From the NCBI GenBank assembly GCA_963760935.1, contig CAVXFB010000005.1, positions 62,001 through 126,000 of the forward strand: a stretch of 64,000 bases of DNA. The letters are read 5' to 3'. The stretch is from CAVXFB01 sp963760935 (GTDB taxonomy: Bacteria; Planctomycetota; Planctomycetia; Pirellulales; Thermoguttaceae). Shown one piece after another: positions 29,399 to 37,147 of the stretch. Made by a program: the position numbers and the translations under genes. Numbering within the stretch: the first letter of the stretch is position 1; every line of letters starts with the position of its first letter. Below the pieces are notes generated by a model. The model did not search any database. It was not told where the DNA came from and was given only the letters and a program-made list of their open reading frames with translations.

Positions 29399-30274
29399 AT
29401 GAAAGCAATTCTGCTGATAATCGTAACCGTTGCAGTATCTGACGCTACTCTCGCACAGGATAACGTACCGGCGGACAAGCTCGGATTCCCCTTGGGAACA
29501 TACCTTACCGTGGAAGGCGAGGCTGCAAAAGCGGGGTTCAAGGTAAACCCAACCTGTACCCTGGTAGTGGATACTGTCAATGGAAAACGGATTGAACACC
29601 CAGTATTGGTCCCGGTGGAAAATCTGAGCATAGAGAATTCGCTACCGCAGCAAGGTCGCGTGATTATCAAGGGATATGAATCGGGGAAGATGATCGGCAC
29701 GCCTCCCGGAGCTATTGAGGCGGCGAAGGAAGCGGGAAAGGACATAGCAGTGCCGCAGGCGGGCTGGCAATTTTACCGGTTCTTTGTTCTGACTTCCTGG
29801 GTACAACCCAAGAGGACTAAGAATCAGAAGGTCAATGTCAAACAATCCGATCAAGCTGAGCGTCAATACGACTTTCGAGCATCCAAGGCTTACCGTGCGC
29901 TATCAAAGGATGATAGAACGAGGCTTGAGCAGGTCCATCGTGACTTCATGATGTTGTGGGGAGCCCTCGATAGGTACGCAGACAATCATGCTGGCCAACC
30001 GCCAGAGAAGCTGGACGATCTAGTCCCAGCATATCTAGCCGAACTGCCCAATGATCCATTTGCGACAGAGGAAACTTGGAAAGAAAAGCCGAAATACTGT
30101 AGCACATCGAAAGGGGGATGGGGGTATCGGTACAGGAAAGGTCCAATGCTCCACACCGCGAGACGGGAGGACGACCGAGCTTGGGTGATATCCAGCGTCG
30201 GCTTGCCAGACTTTCCATACCTCGCTGAGCGAGGCAACATCGGCCTCTACGTTTGCAAGGGTGTCTGGTTATAG
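29399..30274 (+). CDS. Secreted hypothetical protein with pseudopilin-like C-terminal segment
   Basis: A 291-aa protein. The start follows an AAAGGAGAG ribosome site, and residues 1-19 are a signal peptide (MKAILLIIVTVAVSDATLA). The middle is beta-rich without known motifs. Residues about 190-225 (LDRYADNHAGQPPEKLDDLV, then LPNDPFA) resemble the C-terminal domain of type II secretion major pseudopilins, but the N-terminal prepilin motif is missing. Base composition is lower in GC than the surrounding operons. It lies 24 bp after the GNAT gene and is probably co-transcribed. Function unknown. Confidence 0.75.
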   Translation: MKAILLIIVTVAVSDATLAQDNVPADKLGFPLGTYLTVEGEAAKAGFKVNPTCTLVVDTVNGKRIEHPVLVPVENLSIENSLPQQGRVIIKGYESGKMIGTPPGAIEAAKEAGKDIAVPQAGWQFYRFFVLTSWVQPKRTKNQKVNVKQSDQAERQYDFRASKAYRALSKDDRTRLEQVHRDFMMLWGALDRYADNHAGQPPEKLDDLVPAYLAELPNDPFATEETWKEKPKYCSTSKGGWGYRYRKGPMLHTARREDDRAWVISSVGLPDFPYLAERGNIGLYVCKGVWL

Positions 30275-30769
30275 ACTGTTTGAACACTGATAACTGCCAG
30301 TCGTTTTAAGCCACCCCTTTTTTCGGATGCGTCGAAAAACGACAGTTAATGACGAGAGAACTGAGCGACTCTACAGTTGAGGAGTAGCCTGCCGTGCGTG
30401 CCTGCTGCTAACGTTGATTCGACGGGCAACCTTGGCGCTGTTGAACCGCGAGCAGCAACCTACTTTCCGGTGGCTACCCAACGCTTTGCATTCCGCGATG
30501 GCAATCTCGGACTGGTCTGTATGAAAAGCCAGCCGTGCCGCCGAACGGCCGGACAGACGCCGAACGAAGAACGATTTTTGAAACCTTCCCCGTCAGCCGC
30601 CCTTGCTTGCGGTGATCGCGGCGACTGAGTCCCTCTTGTCTCGGCGAAGGGGCGAGCATAACATTATCACAACTTGCCTTGACACAATTGTTCTTTTAGG
30701 GGCAGGGCGTGCCGTCGTGGGCAAACCTTTCCGCAGACCCCGAAACTGAGGTCCCGATTGGAGTGAACC
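30275..30769. other. Intergenic region upstream of the SBP56 gene
   Basis: This 495-bp region contains the first copy of the 49-bp direct repeat (30354-30402) and, before it, a short inverted pair (GTCGTTTT and AAAACGAC). No credible coding sequence is seen. The 84-codon frame starting in the repeat is judged spurious. A TTGACA at 30679-30684 lacks a matching -10 box. Confidence 0.5.
30354..30402. repeat. 49-bp direct repeat, left copy
   Basis: The last 42 bp (30361-30402) are identical to 34706-34747, and the preceding 7 bp differ at one position. The two copies lie in the same orientation and bracket 4.3 kb containing the SBP56, hypothetical and FAD-oxidase genes. The repeat contains an imperfect palindrome around CTCTACAGTTGAG. 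Confidence 0.9.
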
Positions 30770-32206
30770 ATGAGGCGACGTGAGTTTCTGGCCGGCGCGG
30801 CCACATCCGCTATCACGCCTTTTCTAGTCGGCAGGCGAGCCTTCAGCGAGGAGGCCAACGCGGCGTGCTGTTTGCGGACTTATGCGTCCCCCCACGACGC
30901 AATGCGCTCTCCACGGGAGACCTTGGTCTATCTCCCGGCACTCTATGTCGGGACGGGCGTGAACAAACCGGATTATCTGGCGACCGTAGACGTCGATCCG
31001 AAATCGGCGAGTTACGGCCGCGTGATCCATCGCCTGGAAATGCCGCACGTGGGAGACGAACTGCACCATTTCGGCTGGAACGCGTGCAGCAGTTGTCACG
31101 GTGACCCGACCAAATCACGGCGGTTTTTGGTCCTTCCGGGAATGCGTTCCAGCCGTATCCACATTGTCGACACCGCGGAGCCGGGCAAACCCAAACTGCA
31201 CAAGGTCATCGAGCCGGAAGTGATCGCCCGGCGAGCTAATCTCTCCGTCCCGCACACGGTACATTGCCGCGGAGACGGGCTGGTGATGATCTCCATGCTC
31301 GGCGACGCCCGCGGCAACGCACCCGGCGGATTCCTCTTGCTCGACCAGGATTTCTCGGTCGTCGGCCGTTGGGAGAAGAGCGTCGAGGGGATGCACTTCA
31401 ACTACGACTTCTGGTACCAGCCCCGCCTGAACGTGATGGTCTCCAGCGAGTGGGCGGCGCCGCGCACATTCATGCCGGGCTTTAAGTTGGAGGATGTCGA
31501 GGCGGGCAAATACGGCCAGCGCCTTTACTTCTGGGATTGGCAGGAGCGCCGCGTCGTCCAAACCGTTGATTTGGGCGGGGAAGGTCGAATTCCGCTGGAA
31601 GTCCGTTTCCACCACAATCCAGACAGTCCGCACGGGTTCGCGGGAGCTGCTTTATCCAGCGCCATTTGGCACTGGTATCGGGACGATGGCCGATGGAACG
31701 CAGAGAGGGTCGTGCAGGTTGATCCAGTGAAGGTGGAAGGCGGCCCGTCACTCGTGCCTGGGCTGATTACCGATGTGGTGCTCTCACTCGATGACCGCTG
31801 GCTGTATTTCTCCTGCTGGCTGCACGGTGACATTCGGCAGTACGACGTGAGCGACCCAGCACATCCGAAGCTTACCGGCCGCGTGTGGCTCGGAGGCAAC
31901 CTGCGCAAGGGCGGCCGCATTCGCGGCAAGCAGCTCACTGGTGGGCCGCAGATGCTTCAGCTCAGCCTGGACGGCAAACGCCTCTACGTGACCAACTCGC
32001 TTTTTAGCAGTTGGGATAACCAGTTCTATCCGGGGATCGCGAAACACGGTTCGTACCTCACGCAAATCGACTGCAACACGGATCGCGGCGGTCTGTCGCT
32101 GAACGAGAACTTCCATGTCGATTTCGGCCGCGAGCCGAACGGCCCAGCCCGGGTGCACGAAATCCGATTCCCCGGGGGCGACTGCACCTCCGACATTTGG
32201 AGCTGA
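30770..32206 (+). CDS. Selenium-binding protein SBP56 / methanethiol oxidase, Tat-exported
   Basis: A 478-aa protein of the SBP56 family. Bacterial members characterised as MtoX are copper-dependent methanethiol oxidases that produce formaldehyde, H2O2 and sulfide in the periplasm. The N-terminus MRRREFLAGAATSAI is a twin-arginine signal. Family motifs are HHFGWNACSSCHGD, PHTVHCRGDGLVMIS, GMHFNYDFWYQP and the C-terminal HEIRFPGGDCTSDIW. Many mtoX genes sit beside a SCO1/SenC copper chaperone gene; none is seen here. A hypothetical gene follows 30 bp later. Confidence 0.92.
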   Translation: MRRREFLAGAATSAITPFLVGRRAFSEEANAACCLRTYASPHDAMRSPRETLVYLPALYVGTGVNKPDYLATVDVDPKSASYGRVIHRLEMPHVGDELHHFGWNACSSCHGDPTKSRRFLVLPGMRSSRIHIVDTAEPGKPKLHKVIEPEVIARRANLSVPHTVHCRGDGLVMISMLGDARGNAPGGFLLLDQDFSVVGRWEKSVEGMHFNYDFWYQPRLNVMVSSEWAAPRTFMPGFKLEDVEAGKYGQRLYFWDWQERRVVQTVDLGGEGRIPLEVRFHHNPDSPHGFAGAALSSAIWHWYRDDGRWNAERVVQVDPVKVEGGPSLVPGLITDVVLSLDDRWLYFSCWLHGDIRQYDVSDPAHPKLTGRVWLGGNLRKGGRIRGKQLTGGPQMLQLSLDGKRLYVTNSLFSSWDNQFYPGIAKHGSYLTQIDCNTDRGGLSLNENFHVDFGREPNGPARVHEIRFPGGDCTSDIWS

Positions 32207-32236
32207 TCGAATTCGCAGCAATAAGGGGAAGCGGGC

Positions 32237-32995
32237 ATGAAAGAACCCAGAGACTTTGCTGCCGAGGTCGAGGCTGGAGCCAGCCTGCCCACAGGCTCGA
32301 GCGAGCGTTTCTCCGGATACAGCGTGCTGGGCTTGCCTTTCACTTCGGGACACGTCTTGGCCCTCCGCCGTTTCCCCGCTTCGTCGATCGGACCGGGCTA
32401 CACGTCCGTGTGGCATCGCGATCCCGAGGGGGCCTGGACTTTTTACCAGACCACGCTGCCCCAGCAGGCGTGCTCGCGCTATTTTGGCAGGCTTGTCAAG
32501 GAGAGCCTGCTCCAGAACATCTCGGTCGAGTGGACCGGGCCGCGGACCTTCAGCGTGTCCAGCCAGGGCGAGCGGAGTTTCGCGTGGCAACTCGCGGTGG
32601 CGCCGGCGGTCACCACGAGGCTAATGAACGGGCTGGGGTGGTGCTTGCCGCGCTCCTGGTGGCAGAAGCCGGCCGTGTTGTCCCTGATGGGCACAACCGC
32701 CCGGTTTGTGCTCCATACGGGTAAGCTGCGGTTGGTGGGCCGGGCGCCGAACGGGCAGACCTTCGTTGCCAATCCGTTCGCCGTGTGGCTGGTCTCCGAA
32801 AGCCGGGCGACGCTGAATGGCGAGGACCTCGGCCCGATCGGTCCACTCCGGGTCCAGGCCCATCTGGGAGAATTTCTCATACCTCAGCGTGGCCTGTTTG
32901 CCATCGGCAGTTCTTACCTGGAGAGCTTTGACGCGACACGCCATCTCGCCGTGACGTCGCAAATGGACATGCGGTCGCCAAAGGGCGTCTGCTGA
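32237..32995 (+). CDS. Hypothetical protein downstream of SBP56
   Basis: A 252-aa protein with no signal peptide or membrane segment. It is rich in beta-strand-like alternation (GYTSVWHRDPEGAWTFYQTT, then RTFSVSSQGERSFAWQLA) and aromatic residues, which recalls lipocalin-like or AttH-like folds, but no motif is decisive. It is probably co-transcribed with the SBP56 gene. I do not recognise it. Confidence 0.72.
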   Translation: MKEPRDFAAEVEAGASLPTGSSERFSGYSVLGLPFTSGHVLALRRFPASSIGPGYTSVWHRDPEGAWTFYQTTLPQQACSRYFGRLVKESLLQNISVEWTGPRTFSVSSQGERSFAWQLAVAPAVTTRLMNGLGWCLPRSWWQKPAVLSLMGTTARFVLHTGKLRLVGRAPNGQTFVANPFAVWLVSESRATLNGEDLGPIGPLRVQAHLGEFLIPQRGLFAIGSSYLESFDATRHLAVTSQMDMRSPKGVC

Positions 32996-33247
32996 GGGGC
33001 GGGAATGAGGCACCGATTCACCCACGACGGCAGAGATCGGCAGCCAATCGCGCGGCGCGGATGGCCTTGGTGGGCACGGTTCCCGCACTCGCGAATTTCG
33101 TGACCTACATGCACGAACTGGCGCCGGTATTGAAGATCGTCGAGACTATGAGGGCAGAAGCAGCGGCGGCGTTTGCGCCGTGCAGTATGGTATGTGCAAA
33201 AACGATCATAGGTGCCAACTACGTACTTGGTCGTTAAGGAGGGGCTA

Positions 33248-34627
33248 ATGGCAAATGAAGCAAACCTAGAAAGATTCAAAGCGGGTCTACGAGGTGAGCT
33301 GATCCAAGCGAGCGATGGCGGGTACGATGCTGCCCGCAAGGTCTACAATGCGATGATTGATCGTCACCCCCGTCTGATTGTGCGTTGTGCGGATGTGGCC
33401 GACATCATCGCTGCCGTCAATTTCGCACGCGACAACAACTTGCTGCTTGCCGTTCGAGGCGGCGGCCACAACGCTGCCGGCCTGGGAGTATGCGATGGGG
33501 GGCTAGTCGTTGATCTCTCACGCATGAAGGGCATCCACGTTGCCCCAACGGCGCGCACCGTCCGTGCCGAGAGTGGCTGCACTTGGGGAGACGTGGATCA
33601 TGCGACGCATGCCTTCGGTCTGGCCGTGCCCTCTGGCGTTGTCTCAACGACCGGCGTGGGAGGGCTCACCCTGGGAGGCGGGCTGGGGCATCTGACGCGC
33701 CGATACGGCTTGACCATCGACAACCTCTTGGCTGCAGACATGGTGCTGGCCGACGGCCGCTTCGTGACGGTCAGTGCCCAAGAGAATGCTGATCTCTTTT
33801 GGGCCATACGCGGCGGCGGGGGCAATTTTGGCGTTGTCACGTCGTTCCTTTTCAAGACGCATCCTGTTCATACAAACTATGCCGGGCCGATGTTGTGGGA
33901 ACTGAAACAGGCCACCGAGGTGATGCAGTGGTATCGTGAGTTCATCACCCAAGCGCCGAAGAACTGAGCGGGTTCTTCGCCTTCTTGGTTGTGCCGCCGG
34001 GGCCGCCTTTTCCCGAGCATCTCCACCGGAAAATCATGTGCGGCATCGTTTGGTGTTACACGGGACCGATCGAAAAGGCCGAGGGAGCCTTCAAGGCTAT
34101 CCGCGGCATCGGACCACCGGCCCTCGATTTAGTTGGCCCGATGCCGCACCCGGCGCTCCAGAGCATGTTCGATGCGCTATACCCGCCAGGCTTGCAGTGG
34201 TACTGGAAAGCTCATTTTGTCAACGAACTGAGCGACGAGGCCATCGCGATTCACATCAGACATAGTTCAGAGATCCCAAACATGCTTTCGGTCATGCACA
34301 TGTACCCGATCAACTGTGCCGCGCACCGCAGTTGGCAGGAACGACACACCGTGGAGCTTCCGTGATGCCACGTGGGCGCAGGTTATCGCGGGTGTCGATC
34401 CAGACCCGGCCAACAAGGAACGGATTATCGCATGGGCGAAGGGGTACTGGGATGCGTTGCGTCCCTACTCAGCGGCCGGCGGATACGTCAATTTTATGAT
34501 GGACGAAGGCCAGGATCGGGTCAAAGCGACCTATCCGGGCAACTACGAACGCCTAGTCTCCGTCAAGACCAAGTATGATCCGATGAACTTGTTCCGCGTG
34601 AACCAGAACATCAAACCTTCCGCGTGA
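33248..34627 (+). CDS. FAD-linked oxidoreductase, berberine-bridge/6-hydroxynicotine oxidase type; two compensating frameshifts
   Basis: About 459 aa after repair, the family length. The ATG at 33248 follows AAGGAGGGG. The FAD domain shows VRGGGHNAAGLG, whose His is the usual covalent FAD site, and TTGVGGLTLGGGLGHLTRRYG. The second, cysteinyl attachment seen in berberine bridge enzymes is absent. The C-terminal BBE domain has YVNFMMDEGQDRVKATY and YDPMNLFRVNQNI. A missing G near 33957-33962 creates an early stop and an extra A near 34331 compensates. Substrate could be a sugar, alkaloid or other alcohol/amine. Confidence 0.87.
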
Positions 34628-34698
34628 TGGCCTCCTGCTCACAGTGATCTCGTGATCTCAACCATTTGCGCGGATGTATTGTTATACCACGGTTAGAA

Positions 34699-34747
34699 GA
34701 GACAACTGAGCGACTCTACAGTTGAGGAGTAGCCTGCCGTGCGTGCC
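34699..34747. repeat. 49-bp direct repeat, right copy
   Basis: Same orientation as 30354-30402, with one mismatch in 49 bp. It lies about 70 bp after the FAD oxidase gene and 63 bp beyond the 3' end of the minus-strand Cys-rich gene. Confidence 0.9.
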
Positions 34748-34809
34748 ATCCGCCAGCAAAGACATTGTAGACTGCCGTCGAATAGATGCCAGCGAGCCCG
34801 CTGGCCTGG

Positions 34810-35151
34810 CTAATCATCGCGATGTAAACAGCGATCGCATTGTCTGTTCGCAGGCCAACAGAACTGTGGAAATGGTTTCCGGCAGTAGTCGTCGGGACAG
34901 CACGACATACGCAAACACGGTACACACGGCAACGGCTTTCGACAGTAACAATCGGCCGTCTTCGACAGGTCCGGGCATGGAACGCACGGAAATGGTTTGC
35001 GACAGTAGTCGTCAGGACAGCAGCATGCAGTGGCCGTGCATCGCGTGCATTTTAGCGTTCGGCCCAAGGAACTGGGGCACAACTCGCCGGCGTAACTGTG
35101 ACGAAGGCACAGCAGGAGCAATGGCGCCCAGAAATAGAACAACCGTCTCAT
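34810..35151 (-). CDS. Small exported Cys-rich repeat protein
   Basis: A 113-aa protein with a signal peptide (MRRLFYFWAPLLLLCLRHSYA) and 19 cysteines in the mature part. Three imperfect repeats read CCPDDYCRKPFPCVPC, CYCRKPLPCVPC and CCPDDYCRKPFPQFC. The repeats are conserved at protein and partly at DNA level (34860-35040). It starts about 70 bp after the outer-membrane efflux gene on the same strand and is likely the last gene of the tetR-RND operon. Paired cysteines suggest metal binding or disulfide cross-linking in the periplasm. I know of no named family; the function is inferred from composition and context. Confidence 0.75.
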   Translation of the reverse strand: MRRLFYFWAPLLLLCLRHSYAGELCPSSLGRTLKCTRCTATACCCPDDYCRKPFPCVPCPDLSKTADCYCRKPLPCVPCLRMSCCPDDYCRKPFPQFCWPANRQCDRCLHRDD

Positions 35152-35223
35152 GATAAAGGCCCGTAAGACTTGCGAGAGGTTCGACTTGTAATGACAGCGG
35201 GTGCGTGGAATCAAGGCCGACCA

Positions 35224-36840
35224 TCAGGAGGCGGCAGCGGAGCCTGTTGTGGTTGGGGCGCCCGGCGCAGGAATGGCTTCCACCGGTTGTTCGGCCGACG
35301 CGACGGTTTGCGCGGCCGTGTTGTTCAGGCGGATTTGCCAGCCGCCACCCAACGCCCTGTAGAGTTGAATGAAGCTTTGGGCGACCAAGCCTTGCGCCAC
35401 AGCCAATTGGTCCTGCTGTTGCGTGAGGGCCTGCTGGACGTTGAACACCCGATTGAAATCGACGGTTCCCTCGCGGTATTGCGACGAGACCAGTTCCACC
35501 GATTCGCGGGAAGCGTCCGCGCTTCTCTGCAGCGATTCGACTTGCTGCTGTGCCTTGAGCAAGCTGATAATGGCATTCTCGGCCTCGGCATTGGCCTGCA
35601 AGACGACGTTTTGATATTGCACGGCCAGTTGCTGAAATCGAGCTTCCTGAACACGGATGTTGTTTACCAGTCGTCCGTAGTTGAGAATATTCCAGCGAAA
35701 TGACGGGCCGACCGATCCTGCAACCGAATCTGCTTTGAACAGGTCCTCAGCGTTCATGGCGTCGACGAAGATCGTGCCATTGATCGAGAAACGCGGATAC
35801 AGATCGGAGGTGGCAACGCCAATCAGCGCGCTTTGAGCGGCGACTTCCCTCTCCGCTCTCCGCACATCCGGGCGACGTCGAAGAAGTTCGGCGGGAATGC
35901 CGATCGCCAACTGCGGAGGAGCCTTGGGTATGCCGTGATGATTCGCCAGCACTGCATCCAAATCGCGCGGCGGTATGCCCATGAGAATACACAATTGATT
36001 GACGGCCTGTCGTCGTGTTGCCTCTAGCGGTCGTATGCTGGCGTCGGTCTGCTCAAGGTTGGATATGCCCTGAGTCACATCGAGCCGCGTGACCATGCCG
36101 TGGCGGAGTCGCTCTTCGGCGAGACGCAGGCTGCCCCGTTGAATGTCAACGTTCTCTCTGGCATAGGCCAGCCGTTGTTCGGCGATCCGCACATTTGCGT
36201 AGCTTTGGGCCACTTCCGAAATGAGAATCACCAAGACGTCATCGTAATTCTCGACGGACACGTCTAGATTTGCGTCTGCCGCCTCAATGGCCCGTCGAAA
36301 CCGGCCCCAAAAATCAAGTTCCCAGGCCAGATTACCGCCAAAGGCCCAATCGTCGAAGTGCAGGTTGGACGATGCGCCGGTGGGGCCGTTTTTGCTCAGT
36401 CCGATTCGGCTGTAGTCGCCGAACGCTTCCTGGGTTTGGGGAAACAGGTTGCCTGCGACGATGGCCCGCTGGGCGCGAGCCTCCAGGATGCGCAAGCCGG
36501 CCACGCGCAACGTCAAGTTTTGCCGATAGGCGCACCAGACCAGGGAATCGAGGATCGGGTCGTTCAAGTTCTGCCACCAGGCGGCATTCTGGATTTGGCC
36601 GCCATTGATCGCGGGATTTCCTTGATCGAGCCATTGTTCGGCGACGGAAGCGGCAGGGCGACAGTAGTTGGGACCGACTTTGAACCCGTTGGCGAGGTAC
36701 TCGCGAAAACTCGTACATCCGGTGGCTGAAATCAGAAGAACGATCACCAAGAGCAATGGAATCCCAGTGCCGCCAGCCCGGTGATGTGCGATCCCCGGTA
36801 GGCGGGGCAAGGCTTGCGATGCCTCTGGGCGGAATATCAT
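35224..36840 (-). CDS. RND efflux outer-membrane lipoprotein (NodT/OprM-type)
   Basis: A 538-aa TolC-family channel. The ATG at 36840, preceded by a GGAG, starts a lipoprotein signal with lipobox LISATGC near residue 40. Two outer-membrane-efflux repeats are visible, each with the helix pattern of the family (NLTLRVAGLRILEARAQ; AIGIPAELLRRRPDVRRAERE, which is the NodT-class signature). It forms the outer exit duct for the RND pump encoded upstream on the same strand. A 307-bp gap separates it from the pump gene. Confidence 0.92.
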   Translation of the reverse strand: MIFRPEASQALPRLPGIAHHRAGGTGIPLLLVIVLLISATGCTSFREYLANGFKVGPNYCRPAASVAEQWLDQGNPAINGGQIQNAAWWQNLNDPILDSLVWCAYRQNLTLRVAGLRILEARAQRAIVAGNLFPQTQEAFGDYSRIGLSKNGPTGASSNLHFDDWAFGGNLAWELDFWGRFRRAIEAADANLDVSVENYDDVLVILISEVAQSYANVRIAEQRLAYARENVDIQRGSLRLAEERLRHGMVTRLDVTQGISNLEQTDASIRPLEATRRQAVNQLCILMGIPPRDLDAVLANHHGIPKAPPQLAIGIPAELLRRRPDVRRAEREVAAQSALIGVATSDLYPRFSINGTIFVDAMNAEDLFKADSVAGSVGPSFRWNILNYGRLVNNIRVQEARFQQLAVQYQNVVLQANAEAENAIISLLKAQQQVESLQRSADASRESVELVSSQYREGTVDFNRVFNVQQALTQQQDQLAVAQGLVAQSFIQLYRALGGGWQIRLNNTAAQTVASAEQPVEAIPAPGAPTTTGSAAAS

Positions 36841-37147
36841 GGCGTCGTCTCCGGCACAATCAAGACAAAACATACTATTCGGGTAATCGAACTCTTGGTT
36901 ACAATGTGACCAGCGTCGATAAAATGACCCGAAAAGCCTACGTAATCCCAACAACCAGAGCGCCCTCCAATCCGAAGTTCTTACCCAGGCCGAAAACTCA
37001 GCCAGGCAGTGGCGCGATCGAATGGCAAAAGACGGGGCCTAACGATTGGCTGGCCCGAAAAAGGGCGTGACAGGAACGGCGAAAGACCGCGGGCCACGAA
37101 GCAACTTAGCTTCTTCGCGTCAGCCCAAAAAGGGTCTCAATGCTCTA
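36841..37147. other. Gap inside the RND operon
   Basis: This 307-bp stretch lies between the pump and the outer-membrane channel gene, both minus strand. A small plus-strand frame (36924-37070, 48 codons) has no ribosome site. A short GAAGC/GCTTC hairpin near 37100 could attenuate transcription. Nothing else is recognised. Confidence 0.4.

Noticed and set aside
30377..30628. 83-codon frame starting MRSSLPCVP, with a similar start at 34722
   Set aside because: The shared N-terminus comes only from the 49-bp DNA repeat; the frames diverge at once and have no ribosome site.
34860..35040. CRISPR array suggested by repeated CGACAGTAGTCGT-like units
   Set aside because: The repeats fall in the codons of the Cys-rich repeats on the minus strand, and unit and spacer lengths are irregular.
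36924..37070. 48-codon plus-strand frame inside the efflux operon gap
   Set aside because: No start signal and composition typical of antisense reading in GC-rich DNA.
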